From Buchnera aphidicola (Microlophium carnosum) (lineage in GTDB: Bacteria > Pseudomonadota > Gammaproteobacteria > Enterobacterales > Enterobacteriaceae), in contig CP048747.1 of the NCBI GenBank assembly GCA_011752475.1, positions 558,001 to 622,000 of the forward strand: a DNA stretch of 64,000 nucleotides, in the 5' to 3' direction. The stretch's first letter is position 1, and each line of letters begins with the position of its first letter. Below, one piece after another: positions 19,079 to 29,059 of the stretch. The position numbers were made by a program, and so were the translations under genes. The notes beneath the pieces were generated by a model. It worked only from the letters and a program-made list of their open reading frames with translations. It made no database searches and was not told where the DNA came from.

Positions 19079-20302
19079 TTAAAGCATATTTCGACCATAA
19101 GGCATATCAGTCAATAAAAAATATTTGGCAATAGTTTGTCCAATATCAGAAAAAGTTTTACGGTGACCTAAATAATTTTTCTTAATTCCTGGTGAATAAA
19201 TTAATATAGGAACATTTTCTCGAGTATGATCTGTTCCTTTCCAAGTTGGATCACAACCATGATCTGCAGTTAAAATTAATAAATCATTTTCTTGAACTAA
19301 ATCAATTATTTCAGGTAGTCTGTAATCGAAAAACTCTAAACCTCTAGCATACCCGGAAACATCACGACGGTGACCCCAAAGCGAATCAAAATCTACTAAA
19401 TTGGTAAATATAATAGTATTATTAACAGCTACTTTCATCTCATTAATTGTTGTATTACATAGTTCATTAATCCCAATAGATTTAATTGCTTTACTTATTC
19501 CTACTCCACCATAAATATCAGAAACTTTACCAATAGCAATCACTTGTCCATTTTTTTCATCTATTAATTTTTTAATAACTGTTGTAGAAAAAGGTTTAAT
19601 GGAAAAATCACGTCTATTTCCTGTTCGTTGAAAATTAGATTTGTTATTACCAATAAAAGGTCTTGCAATCACTCTTGCAACCTTGTATTTGTATTTATCT
19701 AAAATAAAACGAACAGTTTTACATAATTTATAAAGATTTTTCAAACCAAAAAATGTTTCATGACATGCTATCTGAAAAACAGAATCTGATGAAGTATATA
19801 TAATAGGTTTTCTTGTTTTAATATGTTCTTCGCCTAAATTATGGATAATATCAGTTCCTGATGCATGACAATTTCCAATAAAACCTGTTAATTTTGATAT
19901 ATTTATAATTTTTTCTAATAAATTATGATTGAAGCTATGCTGCTTTTCTTTAAAATAATACCAGTCACTTAAAACTGGGACCCCTGCAATTTCCCAGTGC
20001 CCTGAAGTAGTATCTTTACCAGAAGAAATCTCGCTCGCGAAAGCATAACTAGCAATAGTATGTAAATTTTGATCGAATCCTAAAGGATAGTTTCCTGTAG
20101 ATTCTTTATATGCATTTATTATTCCTAATTTCACTAAATTAGGAATGAATAAAGAACCTTTTCTTCCTATATTCGCTTCACCTAAAAAACACTTTTCTAC
20201 TATATGTCCAAATGTATCTGCACCAATATCATTAAATTTATCCGCATCAGAACTAGAGCCTATTCCAAACGAATCTAAAACAATTAAAAAAACTCGTTTC
20301 AT
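19079..20302 (-). CDS. deoB: Phosphopentomutase DeoB
   Basis: DeoB interconverts ribose 1-phosphate and ribose 5-phosphate (and the deoxy forms) and belongs to the alkaline phosphatase superfamily. The 407-residue product equals the E. coli length. Metal-binding motifs are visible: VLDSFGIGSSSDAD at the start, GKDTTSGHWE with the phosphorylated Thr, LTADHGCDPTWKGTDHTRE near the C-terminus. deoA and deoC of the E. coli operon are not here. Confidence 0.97.
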   Translation of the reverse strand: MKRVFLIVLDSFGIGSSSDADKFNDIGADTFGHIVEKCFLGEANIGRKGSLFIPNLVKLGIINAYKESTGNYPLGFDQNLHTIASYAFASEISSGKDTTSGHWEIAGVPVLSDWYYFKEKQHSFNHNLLEKIINISKLTGFIGNCHASGTDIIHNLGEEHIKTRKPIIYTSSDSVFQIACHETFFGLKNLYKLCKTVRFILDKYKYKVARVIARPFIGNNKSNFQRTGNRRDFSIKPFSTTVIKKLIDEKNGQVIAIGKVSDIYGGVGISKAIKSIGINELCNTTINEMKVAVNNTIIFTNLVDFDSLWGHRRDVSGYARGLEFFDYRLPEIIDLVQENDLLILTADHGCDPTWKGTDHTRENVPILIYSPGIKKNYLGHRKTFSDIGQTIAKYFLLTDMPYGRNML

Positions 20303-20350
20303 AATTAAAATTCCAAAAATTTATCAAAAAATAATTAATTTTTTAAGAAA

Positions 20351-21955
20351 TTACTGTTCTCGTATTTTATCAAAAAAAATATCAGGATTCTGAGTTATGA
20401 CTATATTTAAATTGGCAATGCTTGGTGCTAAATATATTAAACTATCAGAAGTATCATATGCTAAATAAAGACTATTATTTTTTTTAAAGTGATCAATCTT
20501 ATGATAATTTTCAGATCTAATCCAACGTGCAAGAACAATATTAATCTTTTTGTATATTGCATCTATATTATATTCTATTCTTAAACGTTCAATAACAACA
20601 TCAAACTGTAATATTCCAATTGCACCTAAAATTAGATTATTATTAAGAATAGGACGAAATACTTGCACAGTTCCTTCTTCAGATAATTGTACTAAACCTT
20701 TTTTTAATTGTTTTTGTTTAAGAGGATTGTTTAAGTAAATAAGACGAAAAATTTCTGGTGCAAAACTTGGTATTCCAATAAACTTAATGTCTTCTCCTTC
20801 TGTAAAAGTATCTCCAATTTTAATTGTTCCATGATTATGTAGGCCTATAACATCACCAGGATAGGCTTTATTTATTGATATTCTATCACCAGCTAAAAAA
20901 GTGAAAGCATCAGAAATAGTTATATTTTTTTTTACTCGTACATGTTTTAATTTCATTCCTTTTGTGTATTTGCCTGAAACAATTCTCATGAATGCTATTC
21001 TATCACGGTGTTTTAAATCCATATTAGCTTGAATTTTAAATATAAAACCTGTAAATTTTTTTTCCTGAGGATATACTTTACGTTTATTACTTTGGCGATA
21101 CAACGGAGAAGGAGCCCATCTTATTAAACTATCTAACACATGATCAATACCGAAATTTCCAAGTGCACTACCAAAAAAAACCGGCGTTATCATACCTTTT
21201 AAAAATTTTTCTTTATTAAATTTTGCATATATATTAATAATTAATTCTAGCTCTTGACGAACATGTATAGATAAATCTGTTCCAATGTATTCATTTAGTA
21301 AACTATTAGAAAAATCAAAAAAACTATGTATCTTTAAAAAATTTCTTTTAAATAATTTATTTTTATACAAATACATTATTTTATCATGAATATGATAGAC
21401 TCCTTTAAAATTTTTTCCGCAACTAATAGGCCAATTAATAGGAATGCAACTTAATTTTAAATCTTTTTCAATTTCATCTAGAATTTCTATTGGTTCTAGA
21501 CTATCACGATCTAACTTATTAACAAAAGTGATAATAGGAGTATTATGAATACGTGTAACATCTATTAATTTTTTAGTTCGCTCTTCTATACCTTTCGCAG
21601 CATCAATTACAACTAAACAACAATCTACAGCGGTAAGAATACGATATGTATCTTCTGAAAAATCTTGATGACCAGGAGTATCTAATAAATTTATTAAAAT
21701 GTTTTTATATGTGAATTGCATAACTGAAGTTGTTACAGAAATTCCACGTTCTTTTTCAATATTCATCCAATCTGATTTAGCATACTTTCCATTTCCCCGA
21801 CCTTTTATTGCACCAGAAATACGAATTACTTTCCCAAATAATAATATTTTTTCAGTAATAGTAGTTTTTCCAGCATCAGGATGAGAAATAATTGCAAAAG
21901 TTCTTCTTTTACTCAATTCCTGTTCATGATTTGAATTCAACATATATACACTCAT
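20351..21955 (-). CDS. prfC: Peptide chain release factor 3
   Basis: RF3 is a GTPase that removes RF1 and RF2 from the ribosome after termination. The 534-residue product (E. coli 529) has HPDAGKTTITEK as the P loop, LLDTPGHQDFSEDTYR as switch II and FVNKLDRD for guanine binding, followed by the EF-G-like domains II and III. A second in-frame ATG four codons in is possible as the start. RF3 is dispensable in E. coli, so its retention is notable. Confidence 0.98.
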   Translation of the reverse strand: MSVYMLNSNHEQELSKRRTFAIISHPDAGKTTITEKILLFGKVIRISGAIKGRGNGKYAKSDWMNIEKERGISVTTSVMQFTYKNILINLLDTPGHQDFSEDTYRILTAVDCCLVVIDAAKGIEERTKKLIDVTRIHNTPIITFVNKLDRDSLEPIEILDEIEKDLKLSCIPINWPISCGKNFKGVYHIHDKIMYLYKNKLFKRNFLKIHSFFDFSNSLLNEYIGTDLSIHVRQELELIINIYAKFNKEKFLKGMITPVFFGSALGNFGIDHVLDSLIRWAPSPLYRQSNKRKVYPQEKKFTGFIFKIQANMDLKHRDRIAFMRIVSGKYTKGMKLKHVRVKKNITISDAFTFLAGDRISINKAYPGDVIGLHNHGTIKIGDTFTEGEDIKFIGIPSFAPEIFRLIYLNNPLKQKQLKKGLVQLSEEGTVQVFRPILNNNLILGAIGILQFDVVIERLRIEYNIDAIYKKINIVLARWIRSENYHKIDHFKKNNSLYLAYDTSDSLIYLAPSIANLNIVITQNPDIFFDKIREQ

Positions 21956-22237
21956 TTATAATACGTAATATTAAGTACTCATATAAAAAATATAATACAT
22001 AAAAAAACTTTATCTATCTAATAAAATAATTATTAAAAAATTTATTTTAAAAATCGGATATTAGACTTACCTTGATTTATTATAAAAAAATAGTAAAATC
22101 ATATAATTTATTATATCAATAATATTTACACAATCTGAAATTTTATATTATATTTTTTAGAAAAGTATAAATTTCATAATGTTTGAATATAATTTCAATA
22201 TAATTATTGTAAATAAATAATACAAAAGAGTTGCAAA

Positions 22238-23263
22238 ATGAAGAAAAAATTTATGTATATTGCATATACAGGTGGAACAATCGGTATGCAAAAATCACAA
22301 TATGGATATATTCCTGTTTCTGGATATCTTCAAAAACAACTCTTAAATATGCCTGAATTCTACAGTCAGGAAATGCCTAATTTTATTATAAAAGAATATG
22401 AACCATTAATTGATTCTTCTAATATGACACCAATAGAATGGCAAATTATTGCTGATGATATAGAAAAAAATTATCATCAATACGATGGTTTTATTATTCT
22501 CCACGGAACTGATACAATGGCATATACCGCTTCTGCCTTGTCATTTATATTAGAAAACTTAGAAAAGCCTGTCATTATAACAGGATCTCAAATTCCCTTG
22601 TCAGAAATACGTTCTGATGGTCGTCAAAACCTATTAAACTCGCTTTTAATGGCAGCAAATTATCCAATTAATGAAGTAACTTTATTTTTTCATCATAGAC
22701 TATATAGAGGAAATAGAGCTACTAAATCACATGCTGATAGTTTTGATGCTTTTTCGTCTCCTAATTTAAAACCATTGCTAGAAGTCGGAGTAAACATTCG
22801 TTGTTTTTATAAAACAAAATTAAAAAAAAATAAAAAACAGCTAAAAGTCTATCAAGTAACACCTCAACCAATTAGTATAATTACTATTTATCCAGGAATT
22901 TCTAGAAAAGTTATTCAAAATTTTTTACTATATCCGATAAAAGCATTAATTTTATGCACATACGGCATAGGAAATGCGCCTCAAAGCAAAGGGTTTTTAA
23001 AAGAATTATATCTTGCTGTATATAAAAAAAATATTATTATTGTAAATGTAACACAATGTGCATCTGGAAGAGTAGACATGAATGGATATGCAACAGGTAG
23101 TTCGCTTATAAAAGTTGGAGTTATTAGTGGTTATGATTTAACAATAGAATCAGCTTTAACTAAATTACATTTTTTACTAAGTCAAAATATCTCAAAAGAA
23201 AACATTTGTTTTCAAATGCAAAATAATCTACGTGGCGAATTGACTCCTATTAAACAATATTAA
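22238..23263 (+). CDS. ansA: L-asparaginase I (cytoplasmic)
   Basis: AnsA hydrolyses asparagine to aspartate and ammonia. The 341-residue product aligns with E. coli AnsA (338) throughout. Catalytic motifs are present: the nucleophile Thr in AYTGGTIGM near residue 14 and HGTDTMAYTASAL near residue 90 with the second Thr-Asp pair. The start MKKKFMYIAYTGG matches the family and the long N-terminal signal of periplasmic AnsB is absent. It stands alone, facing nfuA. A role in using host or phloem asparagine is an inference. Confidence 0.97.
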   Translation: MKKKFMYIAYTGGTIGMQKSQYGYIPVSGYLQKQLLNMPEFYSQEMPNFIIKEYEPLIDSSNMTPIEWQIIADDIEKNYHQYDGFIILHGTDTMAYTASALSFILENLEKPVIITGSQIPLSEIRSDGRQNLLNSLLMAANYPINEVTLFFHHRLYRGNRATKSHADSFDAFSSPNLKPLLEVGVNIRCFYKTKLKKNKKQLKVYQVTPQPISIITIYPGISRKVIQNFLLYPIKALILCTYGIGNAPQSKGFLKELYLAVYKKNIIIVNVTQCASGRVDMNGYATGSSLIKVGVISGYDLTIESALTKLHFLLSQNISKENICFQMQNNLRGELTPIKQY

Positions 23264-23293
23264 TAAAACTAACATGTATGTTATCATGTCAAG

Positions 23294-23872
23294 CTAATAA
23301 AATGAATGCTGTCCATGTAAATGATTCGTTTCATCGCATACTTTTTGTATTTCAGGAAAAGAAAATAATATTTTTTTTTCAACTGTCTCTTTTAAAGTTA
23401 AACCAATCATTGAACATCCATTACAACCTCCACTAAATCGTATTATAGCAATGCCGCCTTTTTCTATTCTAATTAAGTCTACTTGTCCTCCATGCATTGA
23501 TAATTGAGGATTAATTTCTAATCTTAAAAAATATTTTATTTTTTCCTCTAATGAAAAAATATTTTTTTTAGAAAAATTATGCTTTGCATATGGTGCTTTT
23601 AATGTTAGTTGTGAACCAAGTTTATCAAAAATAAGATCAATTTCTGAATTTTTTAAATAAGAAAGAATATCTTTATTGACATAAACGAAAAATTTATCAT
23701 ATTTTAATTGAATATCTGATTCTTCTATCTCATTTTCTGGACAAAAAGCAACACCACATTCTGCACTAGGCGTGCCTGGATTAACAATAAAAATACGTAT
23801 TTGAGTACCGGTGGGCTCATTTAACAAAAGAGATATAAAATGTTTTTGTGCGTTTTTAGAAATATTAATCAT
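23294..23872 (-). CDS. nfuA: Fe-S biogenesis protein NfuA
   Basis: NfuA carries [4Fe-4S] clusters to client proteins such as lipoyl synthase and aconitase. The 192-residue product has the N-terminal degenerate A-type domain (about 1-95) and a C-terminal Nfu domain with the cluster-binding CxxC in SGGCNGCSMIGLTLKE. Length and both domains match E. coli NfuA (191). In E. coli it lies close to gntX and bioH; here the bioH relic is directly beyond its start and transcribed away from it. Confidence 0.98.
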   Translation of the reverse strand: MINISKNAQKHFISLLLNEPTGTQIRIFIVNPGTPSAECGVAFCPENEIEESDIQLKYDKFFVYVNKDILSYLKNSEIDLIFDKLGSQLTLKAPYAKHNFSKKNIFSLEEKIKYFLRLEINPQLSMHGGQVDLIRIEKGGIAIIRFSGGCNGCSMIGLTLKETVEKKILFSFPEIQKVCDETNHLHGQHSFY

Positions 23873-24021
23873 GAGAGTTATTTAAAGACAAATTTTTATT
23901 TGATAAATAATATCACTAATTTAATGAAATAAATACAATAATATTTAACTTTTAAAAAATATTTTTTTAAAAAATACACATTTAATTATAAAAAAAGAAG
24001 ACAAAAAAAATTTATTGGACT

Positions 24022-24744
24022 ATGATAGAAAAAGAAAAAATCAATATTATTGTACTAAATAGATCAAAAATAAATTCGAAAATATAGTTTTTTATCATTC
24101 AAAAACTGATTTTTTTAAATTTTATTTAATTGAATTACCCGGATCTAGAAAAATAAAAATTTATCTCCTATAAAAATAGATAAAAATAATTATAATATTA
24201 CATTATAATATATCAACATTCTATTTTGATAGGATGTTCTATTGATGGATTGAGCGATAATTATTTCGTTTTGTTTTATCCTGAATATAATTTTTCTATA
24301 ATTAGCATAACTTCTTCGCCATGTTTTATAGAATAAATATGACTAGGAAGGAATAAAAAAAGATATAGCATGTCATTTTTCTACTAATCTTACAAAAAAA
24401 TATTATCAAAAATAGATAAATTTTTACATTCTTAAAATATGAATTCCATAAAATCTCTTCGAGATAAGACAACATTAAAAAATATATTATTTTTTCAACC
24501 TGAGAAAAGTGTACAATTGTTAGAATATAGTTTAGAAATAATTTTTTTAATGAGTTTACATTTAGATATTACTTATATTAAAATTCCTCTCTTAAGAATA
24601 TATCGTGTATTAGATCACTTAGTTCCTAAAAAAATAATAAATATTCTTAATAAGAAATAACACAAAACTAATTTAAATTATTATAAAAAAGCTACTCATA
24701 CTTCATTTATTTCATATCAAACTAATTTTTTTCTATCTTATTAA
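24022..24744 (+). pseudogene. bioH: Degraded bioH (pimeloyl-ACP methyl ester esterase)
   Basis: BioH removes the methyl group from pimeloyl-ACP methyl ester, ending the synthesis of the biotin pimelate arm. Plus-strand pieces in changing frames follow E. coli BioH in order: YLIELPGSRK near 24,120, LIGCSIDGLSDNYF near 24,230 (the nucleophile Ser of the GWSLGG motif kept), SIISITSSPCF near 24,310, then a longer open stretch from 24,439 with PLLRIYRVLDHLVPKKIINI, and past its stop KKATHTSFISYQ near 24,700, which still contains the catalytic His. Stops and frameshifts make it non-functional. The start is an estimate. Confidence 0.88.
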
Positions 24745-24780
24745 ATTATAAAAAATTATTTTAAACTACAAAAATGCATT

Positions 24781-24799
24781 GCCCCAAAAAAATTGGGGC
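24781..24799. terminator. Rho-independent terminator between bioH relic and ssb
   Basis: GCCCCAA and TTGGGGC form a perfect, GC-rich 7-bp stem with a 5-base A loop, followed on the plus strand by GTTTGTTT. It lies 31 bases past the ssb stop on the minus strand and 37 bases past the bioH relic on the plus strand. The U-rich tail suits plus-strand transcription best, but it may serve both. It is the most GC-rich hairpin seen in the window. Confidence 0.75.
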
Positions 24800-24829
24800 G
24801 TTTGTTTATTTAATATTTAGAATATTTTA

Positions 24830-25345
24830 TTAAAAAGGAATTTCGTCATCAAAATCTATTTCTGAAGAAGAATGAATTAAATCTTTATTAGACTTATGTG
24901 TTTCTATATTAGGATTCAAATCTACTTTATCTATTTTTTTTATTTTCGTTACAGTATTGTTACTATCATGTATTGGCATTGTTTGTAAGTTAGAACTACG
25001 ATTACCTAACATTTGCATTGTACCACCAATATTTACAATAATTTCTGTCGTATAACGTTCTAATCCATTTTGATCTTGCCATTTTCTAGTTTGTAACGAT
25101 CCTTCAATATATACCTGAGAACCCTTTCGAAGATATTCGCCAGCAATTTCTGCTAATTTTCCAAATAAAACTATTCTATGCCACTCCGTTTTTTCTTTAT
25201 TTTCTCCGGTGTTTTTATCTTTCCAATTTTCTGAAGTAGCTAATGTCATATTTACTACTGCATTGCCATTTGGCATATAACGAACCTCAGGATCTTGACC
25301 CAAGTGTCCAATAAGAATAACTTTATTTACACCTCTACTTGCCAT
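24830..25345 (-). CDS. ssb: Single-stranded DNA-binding protein
   Basis: SSB coats single-stranded DNA in replication and repair. The 171-residue product (E. coli 178) starts MASRGVNKVILIGHLGQDPE, has the OB fold over about residues 5-110 with EKTEWHRIVLFGKLAEIA, a variable polar linker, and ends DFDDEIPF, the acidic tail that docks partner proteins. It is divergent from dnaB across a 630-base spacer. Confidence 0.99.
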   Translation of the reverse strand: MASRGVNKVILIGHLGQDPEVRYMPNGNAVVNMTLATSENWKDKNTGENKEKTEWHRIVLFGKLAEIAGEYLRKGSQVYIEGSLQTRKWQDQNGLERYTTEIIVNIGGTMQMLGNRSSNLQTMPIHDSNNTVTKIKKIDKVDLNPNIETHKSNKDLIHSSSEIDFDDEIPF

Positions 25346-25978
25346 AATAAAAACTCCATTTTTTAAATTTTATTTAAAAAAATATACTCACATGTATAAA
25401 TTTAAATTTAATTTTTTAAGTATTTTATTTAGTATAATCAAATCTATAAAAATGCTATATTATTTTTTAAAACTTTTAAAATATATTAAACGTTAACTGC
25501 TTGTTATCTTTTATTATTAGTTTAGAAAAAATGTTATAATTCTTCATATTATTAATTTAAAATTAACATTCATTTTATAAAAAATAATCATATATTCTAT
25601 CTTTTACGGTAAGAAAAAATTATCTATGAATTTTTATTAAAATATTTATTTTGTTAAGTTTGAAAAAATAATTAATATTATTAAATATAATTTGTATTAT
25701 TTTAAATACTACATACCTTTCTAAAATAATTCAAAAATACAAATATAATATTTTTAATAAAAAGATCAATCATGTCATAAAAAATCAATATTCTTATAAA
25801 GAATATCACGAGTATATATCACATATATTTTATAATTTTTTAGTTTTGTAATATAGACAAAAAAGATAAAAAATATTTAAAAAATGACACAAATAGATTA
25901 GCCCATAGATAGTATATTATTGCAATATTACGATATAATTTCATACAGATTCACTAAATAATGGTATATGCAATAAAT
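25346..25978. other. AT-rich spacer between ssb and dnaB
   Basis: About 630 bases between divergently transcribed ssb and dnaB. No decayed gene could be matched in any frame and no stable hairpin stands out. It must hold promoters of both genes. The length is unusual for this gene-dense window and suggests a fully erased gene (inference). Confidence 0.5.
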
Positions 25979-27358
25979 ATGGCTAAAAATAAATTATATT
26001 TAAATCAAATCAATAGATTAAAAATTCCACCACATTCTTTAGAAGCAGAACAATCAGTATTAGGTGGTTTAATGTTAGATAATGAACAATGGGATAGTGT
26101 TTCAGAACATGTAGTTGCTGATGATTTTTTTAGCAAACCTCATCGATTGATATTTCAAGAAATGCAAAAACTTCTTGATCTAGGATATCCAATAGATTTG
26201 ATCACTCTATCTGAGTCTTTAGAACAAAAGGGAAAATTAGAAAGCGTCGGTAGATTTTCCTATTTAGCTGAACTTTCAAAAAATACTCCTAGTACAGCAA
26301 ATATCACTGCTTATGCTGATATAGTTCGAGAACGTGCAATAGTAAGAGAAATGATATTAGTAGCGAATAAAATAGCTAATGCTGGATACGACACACAAGG
26401 TAGAAAAAGCGAAGAATTATTAGATTATGCAGAATCTAGCGTATTTAAGATTGCAGAAAAACGCTTCAAAAAAGACTCAGGACCAAAAAATGTAGAACAA
26501 ATTCTTGATGAAACTGTTGCTAGTATTGAAAAATTATTTTTATCACCTCACGATGGTGTAACAGGAATTAATACAGGATATCAAGACTTAAATAAAAAAA
26601 CATCAGGATTACAACGTTCTGAACTTATTATTATTGCAGCCAGGCCTTCCATGGGAAAAACAACATTTGCAATGAATCTATGTGAAAATGCTGCTATGCT
26701 TTATGATAAACCTGTATTAATATTTAGTTTAGAAATGCCTGGAGAACAAATTATGATGCGCATGCTAGCATCTTTATCTAGAGTTAATCAAGCAAGAATT
26801 CGTACTGGACAATTAAATGATGAAGATTGGGCACGTATATCTGGAACTATTAATATCCTTCTTAAAAAAAAGAATATTTACATTGATGATTCTTCAGCAT
26901 TAACACCTAGTGAAGTCCGTTCACGAGCACGGCGTATTTACCGTGAAAATAATGGATTAACTTTAATTATGGTTGATTATCTTCAATTAATGAGAGTTCC
27001 TTCTCTTTCTGAAAATCGTACTCTTGAAATTGCAGAAATATCTAGAACATTAAAAGCATTAGCAAAAGAGTTACAAGTTCCAGTAATAGCATTATCACAA
27101 CTTAATAGATCTTTAGAACAAAGATCCGATAAAAGACCAGTAAATTCAGATTTACGTGAATCAGGATCTTTAGAACAAGATGCAGATTTAATAATGTTTA
27201 TATACCGTGACGAAATTTACAATGAAAATAGTGATCTTAAAGGAGTAGCAGAAATTATAATTGGAAAGCAAAGAAATGGACCAATTGGAACAATTTGTTT
27301 AACTTTTAATGGACATTGGTCTAGATTCGATAATTATTCTGGCTATAAATACGATTAA
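25979..27358 (+). CDS. dnaB: Replicative DNA helicase DnaB
   Basis: DnaB is the hexameric 5'-3' helicase that unwinds DNA at the fork and recruits primase. From the ATG at 25979 (MAKNKLY, resembling E. coli MAGNKPF) the product has 459 residues; an ATG six codons earlier (25961) is also possible. The N-terminal domain begins PPHSLEAEQSVLGGLML; the RecA-like domain has Walker A ARPSMGKTTFAMN, Walker B LIMVDYLQLM and the arginine-finger region KQRNGPIG. The last residues of E. coli DnaB are slightly trimmed. Confidence 0.98.
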   Translation: MAKNKLYLNQINRLKIPPHSLEAEQSVLGGLMLDNEQWDSVSEHVVADDFFSKPHRLIFQEMQKLLDLGYPIDLITLSESLEQKGKLESVGRFSYLAELSKNTPSTANITAYADIVRERAIVREMILVANKIANAGYDTQGRKSEELLDYAESSVFKIAEKRFKKDSGPKNVEQILDETVASIEKLFLSPHDGVTGINTGYQDLNKKTSGLQRSELIIIAARPSMGKTTFAMNLCENAAMLYDKPVLIFSLEMPGEQIMMRMLASLSRVNQARIRTGQLNDEDWARISGTINILLKKKNIYIDDSSALTPSEVRSRARRIYRENNGLTLIMVDYLQLMRVPSLSENRTLEIAEISRTLKALAKELQVPVIALSQLNRSLEQRSDKRPVNSDLRESGSLEQDADLIMFIYRDEIYNENSDLKGVAEIIIGKQRNGPIGTICLTFNGHWSRFDNYSGYKYD

Positions 27359-27639
27359 ACATTAATGTTCTTGGACGTTTTTAAATAATTTAAAAATAAA
27401 ATATAAATTATAATTATCAAAAAATATTTTTTTAATTATTTAATAATACAACAATTAATTCTTTTTTAAATAAATTATTTAAATATTAAAAAACATTAAA
27501 TTTTATAAAAATAAAATTTTATGAAAATAATTAAAATAATATTATTTTAGATGTAAACATATAAATATTTGCCTAATTTTATTTAGCTAAAAAAAAATAT
27601 CTACTTATAAAAAATTGTTCAATTAATAAGATAAAATAT

Positions 27640-28599
27640 ATGTATAAAAAAACAAATTTAAAAATTGGAATGTTAATGGATTCCATTAAATTAATCAATA
27701 TTAAAAAAGATTCAAGTTTTGCTATTTTGCTAGAAGCTCAAAAAAGAAATCATATTATCCACTATATGGAAATGAATGATCTTTATGTAAGAAAAGGACA
27801 TTCATATGCAAGAACTCGTTTAATAAAATTAAAAAACAATAAAGACAATTGGTATCAATTTACTAAAGAACAAAATATCTCTTTAAGCGAATTAGACGTT
27901 ATTTTTATGCGAAAAGATCCTCCATTCAACACTGAATTTATTTATGCAACATATATTCTAGAACGTGCAGAAGAAACAGGTGTTTTAATCATTAACAAAC
28001 CTAAAAGTTTACGAGATTGTAATGAAAAAATGTTTATATCATGGTTTCCTCATTTAACTACTGATACTTTAGTTACAAGAAATATTTTTGAAATACATCA
28101 GTTTTGGAAAAAAAATCAAGATATTATAATAAAACCATTAGATGAAATGGGGGGTGCTAGAATCTTTCGAATTAAAAAAAATGATCCTAATTTTTCAGTT
28201 ATTGTTGAAACAATGACAAATTATGAAAAAAAATATTGTATGGTTCAAAATTATTTACCAGAAATTAAACTTGGTGATAAAAGAATTTTAATTGTCAATG
28301 GTCAACCTGTACCTTGGTGTATAGCTAGAATACCACCAATTGGGGAAACAAGAGCTAATTTAGCTGCAGGAGGAAAAGGAAAAATACAGGAATTAAGTAA
28401 AACAGACTGGAAAATAGCAAATTATTTATCTCCTATTTTGAAAAAAAAAGGTTTAATTTTTGTTGGATTAGATGTAATAGGTGATAAACTAACAGAAATA
28501 AATGTGACAAGTCCAACGTGTATCTGTGAAGTTGAATCACAAAAAAATATTTCTATTACTGGAATGTTATTGGATTATATTGAAAAAAAAATATTATAA
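27640..28599 (+). CDS. gshB: Glutathione synthetase
   Basis: GshB joins glycine to gamma-glutamylcysteine, the last step of glutathione synthesis. The 319-residue ATP-grasp protein (E. coli 315) has MDSIKLINIKKDSSFAIL near the N-terminus, the phosphate-loop KPLDEMGGARIFR near residue 165, and the metal-binding end FVGLDVIGDKLTEINVTSPT. It is followed 13 bases later by ruvX, the E. coli order. The 281-base spacer before it shows nothing recognisable. Confidence 0.97.
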   Translation: MYKKTNLKIGMLMDSIKLINIKKDSSFAILLEAQKRNHIIHYMEMNDLYVRKGHSYARTRLIKLKNNKDNWYQFTKEQNISLSELDVIFMRKDPPFNTEFIYATYILERAEETGVLIINKPKSLRDCNEKMFISWFPHLTTDTLVTRNIFEIHQFWKKNQDIIIKPLDEMGGARIFRIKKNDPNFSVIVETMTNYEKKYCMVQNYLPEIKLGDKRILIVNGQPVPWCIARIPPIGETRANLAAGGKGKIQELSKTDWKIANYLSPILKKKGLIFVGLDVIGDKLTEINVTSPTCICEVESQKNISITGMLLDYIEKKIL

Positions 28600-28612
28600 T
28601 AGAGATTATGAA

Positions 28613-29050
28613 ATGATAGTAATTGCATTTGACTTTGGAATAAAAAAAATTGGAGTAGCTGTAGGAGAAAATATAACTAAAAAAGGAAGACCTTTAAATG
28701 TTTTAAATGCTCAAAACGGACATCCAAATTGGAGTGTCGTAAAAAAAATAATACAATATTGGCAACCTAAATATATTATTGTAGGTCTTCCATTAAATAT
28801 AAATGGCACAAAACAAGATATCACAAATCAATCAGAAAAATTTGCTAATTTATTAAAATATAAATTTAATATTATTGTAAAAATGCATGATGAACGTCTA
28901 ACTACTGTAGAAGCTAAATCAATAATCTTTAAAAAAGATGGTTTTAAAGCATTAAAACAAGACAAAATTCATTCTTACGCTGCCACAATTATATTAGAAA
29001 GTTGGCTGAATCAATATTTTTCACAATTTAGTAATTTAAAAAATTCATAA
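28613..29050 (+). CDS. ruvX: YqgF/RuvX family putative pre-16S rRNA nuclease
   Basis: YqgF is an RNase H-fold nuclease implicated in 5' maturation of 16S rRNA. The start is taken at MIVIAFDFGIKKIGVAVGE, matching E. coli; a longer reading frame running back into gshB is an artefact. The 145-residue product keeps the metal-ligand aspartate in AFDFG, IIVGLPLNINGT, the MHDERLTTVEA motif and the C-terminal KIHSYAATIILESW, where E. coli has DSASAVIILESY: the usual Asp is replaced by His, which deserves attention. It is cotranscribed with gshB. Confidence 0.95.
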   Translation: MIVIAFDFGIKKIGVAVGENITKKGRPLNVLNAQNGHPNWSVVKKIIQYWQPKYIIVGLPLNINGTKQDITNQSEKFANLLKYKFNIIVKMHDERLTTVEAKSIIFKKDGFKALKQDKIHSYAATIILESWLNQYFSQFSNLKNS

Positions 29051-29059
29051 GAGTGCGAT

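Noticed and set aside
24439..24660. A 73-codon open frame considered as an independent small gene
   Set aside because: It matches the internal-to-late part of BioH, with BioH pieces before and after it in other frames or past a stop; it is a pseudogene remnant.
25346..25978. A possible decayed gene between ssb and dnaB
   Set aside because: No frame on either strand gave an ordered run of family-like segments comparable to those found for argD, bioH, yggS and cysQ.
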